From: Diplosphaera chodatii
Lineage: Eukaryota > Chlorophyta > Trebouxiophyceae > Prasiolales > Stichococcaceae
Direction of reading: 5' to 3'
Length of the DNA stretch: 64,000 nucleotides
NCBI GenBank assembly: GCA_032358165.1
Contig: JAALGY010000057.1
Coordinates: forward strand, 2,666,001-2,730,000
The notes under the pieces are model-generated. The model searched no databases. It saw nothing but the letters and a program-made list of their open reading frames with translations, and was not told the DNA's origin. The translations under genes were made by a program, and so were the position numbers. Below, piece by piece: positions 23,501-33,315 of the stretch. The first letter of the stretch is position 1. Every line of letters begins with the position of its first letter.

Positions 23501-24673
23501 GTAGGCGGGGTTGCAGGCGTCAGTCGGCTGCATACAAGCTATGTGGATCAACCGAAAATGTCAAGGTGCACAACCAGCTTCCCTGCCGAAGCTTTGCTGT
23601 GGTCTCAGGCAATGGCTGTTGGGTTGTCTCTGGATTAGAAAAGCGTTGACTGTGCAGCTGAATGGTAGAGTTTGGGCCTCAGCATAACAGATCGGCAAAC
23701 AATTGCGTGGTGGGCAGGGTATGCCAATTGTCGGAAGCAGCTTGTCGTTTCAGTCTGTGAAGTGAACGCGCACAGCTCAGCGTGCGGCGGTGCAGTGGGC
23801 AGGAAGTGCAGGTTGTCGAAGGTGGCGCCCCGGCGGCGGGGGTCGCCACACAGCGCCCTGATGCGCGCGCTGCGCCGCATGTTGCCTTTGGCGTCTGCCG
23901 CCTGCAGGCAACAGGGTAATGCGTACATGCCCACAGCATGCAAGTGAGTAGACCATGCTCACCCTGCACATGCGGCTTCCCAGGGTTGTGCACGCCAGCA
24001 GGAAGTTGCACGTGGCAGGAGCTTAGTCCTGATGTGACAACCCCATCTCACGAGACATTCTGTCATAAGCATGCACAGGCGCCGTTGAAACACCAGCACA
24101 CCTGCCGCAGGACGCTGGACAGCAGCAGGAAGTTGGCGGTCGCCGGCAGCTCCCACACCTCCAGCAGCGCCACCAGCGCCTCCACATCCGGGATGACGAT
24201 GTGACCGGCATCCCTGTGGTTCCAGGCTCTAAATTTCGGGCTGCAACTCGACAGCATCGTGCTCGCAACACCCCTTGCAAGTGACTTGCATGACAGCTGC
24301 ATCCGCAGTGGCGCCACTACCTTGCATACCCAGAGCATGAGCGCCCGGCCACCGGTGCTCACGCTACTTGGCAGCACATTGTTGACTCTCCAGAACTGCC
24401 CTGGACACCATGACCGGCTGTTACTGACCGTGGTATGCAGCGGCGCCGGGGCGGGCACTTTCGGCAGGCGGCGGCCCCGCAGCCGACGTCCAGCCGGAGG
24501 TACGCCTCCGCGGCGTCCACCGACACCGCCTGCTGCCGCCGCCTGTAGCGCACCGCCCTCCACTCCTGCAGCAAGGTCAGCAGTTGTATGCACGCTGTAG
24601 ATTGCAATCTGCGTCTGCGTCCGCGCTGTGGAAGCCAAGCAGCAGGGTCGGTGCTGCGCAAAATCTGTGCCAT
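14556..24673 (-). CDS. RNase II/RNB-family exoribonuclease, DIS3L-like, with long PIN insertion
   Basis: Twenty exons give about 1,591 residues (human DIS3 is 958): 24459-24673, 24102-24213, 23774-23901, 21893-23120, 21417-21632, 20817-20971, 20234-20397, 20001-20104, 19661-19836, 18960-19126, 18651-18751, 18321-18526, 17929-18082, 17334-17555, 16921-17083, 16526-16672, 16072-16198, 15664-15872, 14885-15540, 14556-14681. Order: CR3-like Cys segment (DVGCGAAAC), PIN domain, cold-shock domains ([30 protein letters not shown]), RNB domain with catalytic [56 protein letters not shown], then S1 and a long Ala-rich tail ending in [29 protein letters not shown] and [14 protein letters not shown] resemble animal DIS3L more than DIS3. 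It should degrade RNA 3' to 5', probably with the exosome. The N-terminal start at 24673 (ACAATGG context) is tentative. Confidence 0.9.
21893..23120 (-). other. Exon-4 insertion in the PIN domain with four acidic di-leucine motifs
   Basis: This single 1.2-kb exon begins with the PIN helix/strand ([15 protein letters not shown]) and ends just before the next PIN segment ([11 protein letters not shown] in exon 5). Between them lie about 375 low-complexity residues rich in Gln, Ser, Ala and Pro. Four short motifs recur: [11 protein letters not shown] (about 22715-22745), [15 protein letters not shown] (about 22485-22522), [11 protein letters not shown] (about 22272-22305) and [13 protein letters not shown] (about 21990-22025). 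The spacer is CAG/GCT-rich at the DNA level, which suggests growth by replication slippage. Homologues have only a short loop at this position. Confidence 0.75.
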
Positions 24674-24831
24674 TGTTCTGGTCTCCCTGGCAGCGGTGTC
24701 CTGCCCACCCAGAGCACTGCCCACAGATCTGCGTCAGGTCGGGTACCTGGCGCTTCACCCATCCCTGATCAGGCAGGTGACTCTCCATCGCCACAGGGTC
24801 TGGCTTTCCCCAGCAAGCACGCGATGTAGCC

Positions 24832-25979
24832 TCACATCTCCAGGGCCGCCAACCTAGCTGCTGCCTCCTGTGCTGCCACCTTTTGCTGCCCCATGGAGGA
24901 AACATTGGTTGGGTTCAGAGACGATGCAAGCCCATGTGATGCCTGATTATGGATGGAGGCCGAATGCCCGTCGGAGTTTGGTTGAAGGCAGTGTCGACAT
25001 CATCTGTGGTGCACTCAGAGATACACCTTGGGCCCCAGGCGGGCCTGCCGCATCAGAATGCTGTTGAACTCGACCGCCTTTGCACGGCACGACTGCACCG
25101 TGCCTGCGCATGACATGAAACCAGGCAGTCTGCTGCAAGACCAGGAAGCTGATGGCGGACCATGCACCCTGCTTCGTGAACGTCACGCTGGATGCCACGC
25201 ACAACTACACCCACCTGCCAGGTGGATCAGGTGGATGGCCACCGTGCGCCGCCTGACGGCTGTGATCATGGAGATGGCACACCAGACCTGTGCATGCCAT
25301 CCAGCAAGCACGTATGAATGATACTAGCGCCCTCCAACTGGCGTTGCCATGATCTGCGCTGCTTGTTCAGCGTTGGAACGACAAGCTTGACACGATGTTG
25401 GTGTTACCATCAGGATGTACCTGCTGGTGCTGCTCCGTGCTGCAGCGCACCACGCAGAGACCGGTGTAGGGGTTGTAGCACTTCACTGCGGACACAGGGA
25501 GGCATTGTGATCAATCGAGATGCCGGTGGAGAACTCGCCGTGCAGGTCCTGAACGCTTCTGAATTGATGATGGTCTACATTCAACTGGGTTTGATGGTTT
25601 GCACCTTGCAGCGAGGCTGCATTTGTGCCGGCACCACAGTCACCGAAGTTCTCGGCCACACTGTCTCGGAAGGCACCAATCAGCGCAGGCTCATCTGCAG
25701 ATCATCAGCGTCACCATCTGCATCAGAGGCATCTGGAGCTGTATCAGCAGGTGGGGATGTCTGCATTAGGCATGCTGACTGCTGATATATGACCGCTGCG
25801 TACTGATTGTTTCGTCGACTTTGCCGTCTTTCCACAGAATCTCGAACAAAAGGTACCTGACCAAGCACACGCATGTCTGAATTATGTCACATGCTCCATG
25901 CATGCATGTGGACATGCTGCACATGTGCATTGCGCACCGGTGTGAAAGTTTGCACTTGCCTGTTCTTGAACCTGACCAT
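24832..25979 (-). CDS. POP5: POP5, protein subunit of RNase P / RNase MRP
   Basis: Seven small exons (25960-25979, 25804-25856, 25605-25694, 25421-25485, 25215-25287, 25027-25103, 24832-24885) give about 143 residues, the usual POP5 length. Exon 1 encodes only MVRFKN plus two bases and uses a GC donor with otherwise perfect consensus (AG|GCAAGT). It joins to RYLLFEILWKDGKVDETI, then the POP5/Rpp14 signature ALIGAFRDSVAENFGDCGAG, VKCYNPYTGLCVVRCSTE, VWCAISMITAV, IHLIHLAGTVQSCRAKAVEF. The product binds the catalytic RNA of RNase P (tRNA 5' maturation) and MRP (rRNA processing) in nucleus and nucleolus. The last exon (KVAAQEAAARLAALEM) is chosen because it extends the helical tail; otherwise the frame stops a few codons into the preceding intron (25015). 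The gene is head-to-head with the RG-rich gene and about 160 bp upstream of the exonuclease start. Confidence 0.92.
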
Positions 25980-26326
25980 TCATGCGGATGAGACCTAGAT
26001 CATTGTGTCTGGGTGTTGGTGTGAGTCAGCTAGGATTGTGCAGTCCGCCGCAGTCTGCCAATGACCGACCCCAACCTTTAGCAGTCACCTTGTCAGCAGA
26101 TCTCCGAAACTGCTGCTGGGCAGTTGAGCGCTTGCATCCGCTCGAGTGCCACACTTGGCAATTGCATACTGTCTTGAGTACCCAGGTGTCGTGACTGCAG
26201 CTGCCGCGCTGCTCAGCACAGCAACGATCGCTCTGCTGCAAGCAACTTGATCTGACGTGCCACTTTGTGTCGAAATCGTACTCCGTCGTCTGCAGCGTGC
26301 CGACTGGCACCCAAGCAACCGCAGTC
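25980..26326. promoter_or_regulatory. Short bidirectional promoter, POP5 / RG-rich gene
   Basis: Only 347 bp separate the two start codons, which point away from each other, so the genes must share upstream DNA. No TATA box is clear. The segment is otherwise unremarkable. Confidence 0.55.
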
Positions 26327-28632
26327 ATGTCTGAGGGCCACGAGCTCGGCATTCCGACGCCTGCCCCGGCGTCTGAGGTGCAGTTGCAGGCGCCCCCCGG
26401 CTTCGAGTCCCAACATCAGCAACAGAGTGAAGGGGAAAACCAGCGGGCCCGGCGGCGGGGGCGGCCGCGGCCTCGAGGAGGCGCCCGGGAAAGAGAGCGC
26501 CGGGAGAAGAAGGAGCGCCGCGAGCGGCAGCAGGTGAGGTTGCCAACATGTCGTATGCTGCTGGTGGGTGCACATTGAACAACAGCAAGCACGCAGCGCA
26601 GGGCCCTCAGGCGGAGCAAACGTGTCCAACGGCTCTGTAGAGTTCCTGATCATCGCGGATCAGCGTCCTACACTGATAAATGTGCTGGTGCCATGTCCCA
26701 AACCCCTTATATACTTTCAGCGGCGACTTGCCCTCATGCACTGCCGCAACGGCCTGCTGCGCCCTGCAGGGCGGCAACGGCCAAGCGGAGGGCGAACCGC
26801 CGCAGGACGGCACGGCGGCTGAGGCGCCTGAGGCTGCGGCGTCACCAGGTGGGGAGGGATCTGCTGCGGAGGTGCACGGCGGCGAGCGACGGGGCGGCCG
26901 CGATGGCCGTGGCCGTGGTGCGAACAGCACTGTGCTATTGTACTACACTCATGCAACCAACGTACCTCTGTACTGCAACAAGCTAGTGAAGGTGCATACG
27001 CAGAGACAGACGGATGGGGTACTCTCAGAAGTGCGAAAGCACCATATTTGTGCCACCCATCGTCCCACTCTTGGTGCATGCTGCAGGCCGTGGTCGTGGG
27101 CGGGGGGACGGCGGAGGGGGCCGAGGCGGCGGCGGCGCTATGCGCCTGGCGTGGCATGCCGCCGTGGATGAGGCCACTGGGTGAGTACAACAGGCTTGTA
27201 TGAGTATGCAAGCGACAGGCGTGCGCTTCGTTTGCAGCACCCCGCAGTGCACGGCTGTGAGCTGGACAGTCCTGTCCGCTGCACCAGGCTGTTGCAGTGC
27301 TGGACACTCTGCAAGCTTGCGCACGCTTGCGTACTCGCAGCTGGCACTGCTCGTTGTGTGCAGTCGGGGCTTCTGGGCTACTGGAGTATGATCCCCACGT
27401 CCATGCTTCTGCAGGCAGCCGCTGACGCGGGAGCAGCTGTGGTCGGCGGCGGCCGATGCGGCGGACGCTGGCGCCGCCAAGGCCACTACGGGGCAGGAGG
27501 CCGGCGCTACCGAGGGGGCGGAGGACAGCGCCGGCGGCGGGGCGCAGCCACCCCAGGGGGGCCAGGCGGAGGCGCCAGGGGGCCCGGACGCGCACACCTT
27601 CGAGGCGGGGCACATCCTGGAGATCGCCCGCGACCCGCGCTCAGGGTGCGACAGCTGCGCCTCAGTCAGTCACGTGCTGAACCCTAGCCAGTCAACACAT
27701 TCGTCAGCTGCTGAACAACACGGTTTGCGGCCACCTCTGCACCCGCATTTCTTGCACGAACTGCAGCACCTTGCATCGTCGTTGTCGTAGGCTGATTCAG
27801 CTGTTATTGTTTGTTATCAGAGAGTTCATGCTGGTGCACTGCTTCGGATCAGCACCAGGCAAGCCACTCGAAACCATTGGCTAGCCAACTTTCTGAAGCA
27901 GTGCACCAATATGGACTTGTGCAGGTCCAAGGCCGGCGATCTTGAACACAGGGGTGCACAATACTAAATGCATGTCAAGCCAGCCCTGATGCGCATCAAG
28001 CCGCACCACATCAACCTGCTTCCAAGCAGACGAGTGCGTAGGCAGATGAAAGACCATTGTGAGTCCCCCATAGCAGGTTGCACACCTGAAGGAGGACGTT
28101 GCAAACCCTCCCTAGCACCACACAAGTGTGAACTGCGCAGGGAGGTGCTGGGGGTGCGGGAGATATGGCTGGCGCCGCCCGCCCGCCGCCGCCCCCGCAA
28201 CCGAGGGCCGCGCCCCCACGACAGCGCCGGCGGAGGCGGTAAGATAAGAGCGGAGTTGCATGTGCCACAGTGCAAGCAGGACCACCGCAGGCCTGCGTTG
28301 AAGAGAAAGGGCAGCATCAGCGCACACATGCTGCAGTGCCCACGTCAGCCGCAGAGGCTGTCGCTGCAGCCTTCTGGCAATGCTGTGGACCCCAAAGCCC
28401 GAGGCTGCAGCAAGGGGCATGGCTGCACTGTGCAGGTGGGGACGCTGCAGCTGAAGCGGCGCACGATGAGGCGGCGGACCATGCTGCGCCGGACCATGAC
28501 GCGCCGGACCATGATGTGCCGGACGAACCTGCTGGGTCAGCGGCACCTGCAAAGGCGTCCTCGCCCGCAGCAGAGGGCCATGATGACCAGGCGGCCGCGG
28601 CTGAGCGCCTCATGTCCGAGCTGGGCGTCTGA
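26327..28632 (+). CDS. Basic RG-rich protein with acidic Ala/Asp/His tail, unknown function
   Basis: Six exons (26327-26533, 26770-26848, 27087-27180, 27415-27645, 28141-28238, 28436-28632) give 301 residues with consistent phases. The N-terminal exon is Pro/Gln-rich and turns highly basic (RARRRGRPRPRGG, then RERREKKERRERQQ). Exon 3 is an RGG-like block (GRGRGRGDGGGGRGGGG). Exons 3-5 hold the only ordered-looking part (MRLAWHAAVDEATGQPLTREQLW, FEAGHILEIARDP, EVLGVREIWL), followed by RRRPRNRGPRP. The tail contains a 15-bp repeat giving APDHD-like units and ends AERLMSELGV. RG/RGG and KR-rich blocks suggest RNA binding in nucleus or ribonucleoprotein granules, which is inference. I do not recognise the central domain. 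The ATG at 26327 is the first in frame in good context. Confidence 0.7.
28470..28530 (+). repeat. 15-bp coding tandem repeat
   Basis: A GCGCCGGACCATGAC-like unit repeats about three to four times with small changes. It encodes alternating Ala-Pro-Asp-His-Asp in the acidic tail of the RG-rich protein. Confidence 0.7.
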
Positions 28633-29706
28633 GCGGCGGCGTCGGGTTTAGTGGTTGGGCTGGGCACCCTGTTTCGGGTGCAGGCGGTGTATTGGCGGCC
28701 CGATGCCATGCCTGGACAGACGAGGGGCATGCAAGCAAAGGGTCGTCACAAGTCCCTGGATCCGCAGCTGGAGCAGCATGGTATGCTGCTGGGTGGGCAT
28801 GTGAATGGGGCATGTGCATGCGCGAGTCTGGGCACACTAGGCGCAGCGCAAGCTGCAGCTTCATGCAGATGTGCTGGCTGATGTTCACAGCTTGCTAGAC
28901 ATGTGCAAAGGACAACCTGGGGTTGTGCTCTCGCCAATGGAACAAGGGTGTGTTGCGACAGTGGTTTGCCACATTCGTACGCATCGGACGCTGACGTTTG
29001 GCAACAAACAAGATGTGAGCTGGCTGCATTGCTGGGAAAGTCGTAGTGCTGGCTATGAGAGGGCAGATGTAACGTCAACCTCACGGTGGTTGCTCAGGTA
29101 TGCTCAACTGGAATACAATGTGCTTCTGCATCGCCGTTACACAGTGCTCCAAAATTGCGTGCGTCCCTGTCTGCCAATCAGCGTCAACAAACAATGGTGC
29201 AAGACTACAGCTGACCAACAATGCTGTGTCACCATCAGTGGTTCTACCTGTTGTACGATGATCTACAGCCAAAGCGAATGATATGGCACACACACTCGTC
29301 TACACGTGCAAACCGCTGTTATAACACCAGTCGCCTCTCATACACTAGCTGCACACAGATGGCTGTTGTACATGCAGATACCTGTCGTCAGCGGTCAAAT
29401 TTTTGCACAAGTTCGTTGCTTGTGTTGCTGCTAGCAGGTGCTATGTCACAGAATGACCCGTCACCCTACTGCGGCTTGACTGCCCAGCCCCATTACCCCG
29501 TTTGGCACATGTCAGCCCTAGTCGTGTGTCCCTACCTATCCTACTGACATGATGCGCCAAGGTATGCCCGCTACAACAGCCGCTGCAACGCTGTCCACGT
29601 CACCACTGGTCTAATTAGCTGCTTGCTATCCACACCGCCTTTGGTTGCCCATGAAGCCCTCATGAAGATTTAGTGCAACCGGTCCAAAACTGCTCCATAC
29701 CCCACC
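28633..29706. other. Convergent intergenic region, about 1.1 kb
   Basis: This lies between the stops of the RG-rich gene (plus) and the AT-hook-like gene (minus). TGTAA occurs at about 29067 in the plus sense, a candidate poly(A) signal. No supported coding frame is seen. Confidence 0.45.
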
Positions 29707-31630
29707 TTACTTCTTGGCGCGCTTCTTCTTCCCCTTCTTCGCCTTGGCCTTGGGCAAGCTGTAGTCGCTTGCAGCCGCTGGCAGAGCGCCCTCGTCCACC
29801 GACGGTATGGTAACGGGCTCTCCATCAGCAGGTGGTTTGGAGCCAGTGTCTGCTGCGCCGGCGTCCTCAGCCTTGGCGCCGAGCTTGCTCCAGCCTGGTG
29901 ATGCACCCTTGCCTGCATGAGCAAAATGTGTTGGCTGAATGCAGACGGTTACAGCCAAAGTAAAGCAGCCAAACAGCTCCTTCTCCTGCTATGTAACGGT
30001 GTGATGCAGAGGTAACTTATGGCACCAGAGGCACGCTGAGCCCTGCCTAGCATCATCACACGCAGATTTGAGTGATATGGCAACACTCGCATGGCGCAGG
30101 TCAGGAGTTCACCAGCACCACCGCTGCACTCTTTGGCAGTGTCATAGTCCGGCGTGGGAGCCGCTACGTCCTCAGATCCGACACAGGGCGCGCAGCCCGT
30201 CACGCCTGCAAAGGCACGGGACCTCAGCCGCTGCCCAGCGAAAGCATGCAGGTGGCGCTACAAGAGGTACTGCCGGACCAATACAGATTTACATGATCTA
30301 CCTGCATCTGCGGCGGCTGCGTCAATGTCTGGCGTGCTATCCGCCAGGCCCGCTGGTGAAAGCTTCACTGTGCCTGCAGCGCCGCCGTTGATGTGCTTAG
30401 CTGCGCCCCCATCTGCAGAAGTGGCACGGAAGTGGCCGCCTTCGATGCCGGCCACGATGGCCGCCACGTCCCTTGGCAGCGCAGCCTTCGCGGCGGCAGC
30501 AGCAGCTGCTGCAGCGCTTGGCACCGCCGCCGCCAGGTCCAGGATGTGTGCGCCGGCCTTCTGCCGTGGACCCTGCTGACACGACTTACCCAGGTGAGGA
30601 GACACTGCACCCGCACTGCACACGCTGCTGTTGCGCATACGCAGTTACGAGGCAGAGCGCCTGCCGCAGCGCTGAAGCACGCTGACCTGCACACATGCCC
30701 TGCAACGGTGCGCACGTCAAATGGAAAGTGCAGGTTGTCTTCGAAATCTGGACACACCATCAGCTTGGGGCCCAGGCCGGCAAAGGGGTTCCAGGCGCAG
30801 ATGCCCGCGGGCTTGCGGCCCGGCAGCGCCCCGCCCGCCAGCGCCTTTGCGGGCCCCTTGGGCGGCGCCTCAACGTCACCGTCAGCGCCGTCTGCCGGAG
30901 ACGCCGGCGGTGGATGACGGTCGCCGCTCCTTGGGCGGCCGCGTCGGCTGCGCTCCTTGCGTCCCTGCACAGTTGTACACCCACGCTTGCACCCTTCGTG
31001 CACTTGTTCCTTCAAAAGCTGTCAGCTGTTGGCGGCCTGCAATGAAATATGAGCAATGTCAACCTGTTCATAGCCTGGCCATGGCGATGTGGCTGCAAAT
31101 GTCGGGTAGGGCCCACTGGGTAGTGCTTCCCGCACCTTTCCAGGGCTGACAGCCGATGGCGACTCTGCATTGCCGCTGTCGGTGCTGCATGGTGAGCCGG
31201 GCGGGTCTTTGAAGGTGCCTGCAAGCGCCGTCCGGATCTCCGCCATAGTCACAACCTGTCGAGTGGACATTTGTACAGCTTGTGTCGAGCCAGGGCTGCA
31301 TACCTCTGTGGTCTTACAGCATGATGCCGCAGGCAGATGGGGGTGCAGGCGCTCAGAGCAGATGCCGCTGACGCAGCTGGTCCCCACACATGATGTAACC
31401 CTGCGCTGAGCACCAGCACAACCAAGCACCTGCCACTCATCGAGGGCGCCGCTGGCCGTTGGCGTCGGCGCAGCGGTGTCCAGCTGACCGCTGGCCTCCA
31501 GCTGGTGCAGCGCCTTGGTCGCTGGCGCCGCTACTGCGGCGTTCCCAGCCAGCAGCACTGCGGAGTCCATGAGCGCGGGCATTGTGGCGAAGCTGCTTGG
31601 CACGCCACCAGCCTGGACAGGGCCGAACAT
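29707..31630 (-). CDS. Nuclear-type basic protein with AT-hook-like motif, unknown function
   Basis: Six exons (31430-31630, 31136-31255, 30716-30964, 30302-30575, 30113-30205, 29707-29912) give 380 residues. The ATG at 31630 starts MFGPVQAGGVPSSF. Exon 3 begins RKERSRRGRPRSGDRH, which contains the AT-hook core RGRP, and continues into the distinctive PAGICAWNPFAGLGPKLMV. Exon 4 has a helical alanine-rich segment (AHILDLAAAVP, then DVAAIVAGIEGGHF). The C-terminus is a lysine block (KAKKGKKKRAKK), a likely nuclear or nucleolar signal. The family is not recognised. A DNA- or RNA-binding nuclear protein is plausible from composition only. The acceptor of exon 4 could be 3 bp further in (30572) without changing frame. 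Confidence 0.65.
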
Positions 31631-33315
31631 TGAAACGATCGCTATGTTGGATGCCAGGTATTAGGTACATGGGCGGAGCTGAAGGCGTCGCGGCGTGCAA
31701 ACATGCAGCCAGCATCAGCGGGTCCCGGTCTGCACTGCAACAAGTGCAGCACTGCGGTGCAGTGTAGCGCCAGGTATGGAATATTCGGACGCCTGACAGC
31801 TGCGCAGAGTTCAAACTGATAGCAGCTTGTGTTCACTGACTGGAGAAAGCACCTGATCATCGTGAACCCTGCATCAGACAACGCGAAAGCACCACCTGAT
31901 ACGTGCCTGATCTGGCAGGGATCTGAGGCGTGAACTCCGTTGAAGGACGCCAGGCAACCAGTCCGGCAGCACATATAACAACAACAGCTGCTCATATCAC
32001 GAACTGCATATAGCAAAAGGCACTGCTCGTGGCAAACCTGGCATACCGACCGGACCACGTCGACCCTAGGTCGTCTATACGTTTGACTGCAGCGTAAATT
32101 TCGATCCACGCTAACCGGTGAATATGAAATTGGCGATTCATGCAAGCACGCGGTGCAGAGACACGTCACTCGTTCCAAGTAATCCGGCCGGATCGCAACG
32201 GACCTTGACCGAGGACAGGTCAGCTTCAGCCTCGGTATCGCCAGCTTCAGCTGCCGTTTAGCCTTGCGGAGTGATTGTGGTTCGTTCCACCTCTTGCAAG
32301 TAGCATTCAAGTGCAGGCCGAAGGAAGTGTTTCATCAATGCGAGTTGAAAGGGCACAGGTGTTGTTACCCTGGGATGGGTGGTGCTGATAATCGCGGACG
32401 ATGGGCAGCGCGCGTTCTCCCGCCTGCCACCACTACATGCACACGTTTGCAACGTAGATATGACCTGAGCTTGTGTAGAACTTGAAAGTGTTGCCAACTG
32501 CTGGTAGCTTGGTACCCGGGATCCTACGCCCCAGCTTCATGTGCCACCTCAGCAGCTCACGTGCCAGACGTACCTTAATTGTACGGTTGAAAGGGCGCCG
32601 GTCGCTGCCTACCGGTCAACCGGAACAACATTTGTGCGACCGGCAGTCACGTGAAGAGAGATGCCCGCTTTGCGCCCAGCGCCCATTTGCAGTCCTGCCG
32701 ACAATGCTTGGTGTCAGTCGCGGTAGTTGATGGTCCATGAGCTTTGTAGTGGTACTGGTGCAGTCTGCACAGCCCTGGCACGCCACAGTACGACCGACAG
32801 TGCACAGCCAACCAGCTGTGACTCCCAATTTGGAACGTGACTTATCCCCCGGATCCTTGTGAAGCAACAGTAGTGCGCATCTGTATCAGCTCCCTGGTCT
32901 GTCATTGAGCGCGGGAGGGCGCAGAGCGTACGGCAGGCAACAGCATCGCAGCCGGGGGTCTCTGATCGCACAGTCGATCCGAAAAGGCACGGCAAAATCA
33001 AGCGCCAACAGATGCTGCGAACAATAACCAGCGTCAGGTGCCGCATGCTTCGGTCGATCGCCCTCCTCCTTGCAGGGTGTAAATGACCTGTCCATGTCAC
33101 TGCCGCAGGCTTTCCAGCTCCTGTCGGTAAACATGTATCACCTGCGTGCCATCGCACGTAGTGGTGTGTGCTGCCAGCTATTGGCCTATCTGATGTGTTG
33201 AAATTGATCACTCAGGATGGCCTTCTGGGGTGAGAACCTCTGACCAGCTGCGGGCAGGGATCAAAGCGCGGGATCGGGAGGCAGTAGCGTTAGGTCAGGA
33301 GGGAGGGTAGGCAGC
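31631..33315. promoter_or_regulatory. Divergent intergenic region, about 1.7 kb
   Basis: This lies between the starts of the AT-hook-like gene (minus) and the nucleotide-sugar transporter (plus). A 222-codon minus frame crosses it (31642-32310) but has no motif and unusual Cys/Arg-rich composition, so I do not call it. GC is lower than in exons. Confidence 0.45.

Noticed and set aside
25015..25026. POP5 ending at an in-frame TGA straight after LGPKVYL
   Set aside because: A donor (AAG|GTGTAT) and a further exon in phase extend the helical tail to the usual POP5 length, so the short end is probably the intron read through.
31642..32310. A 222-codon open frame on the minus strand in an intergenic region
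   Set aside because: It has no recognisable motif, is Cys/Arg-rich in a random way, and has no splice partners. Length alone is not enough in this base composition.
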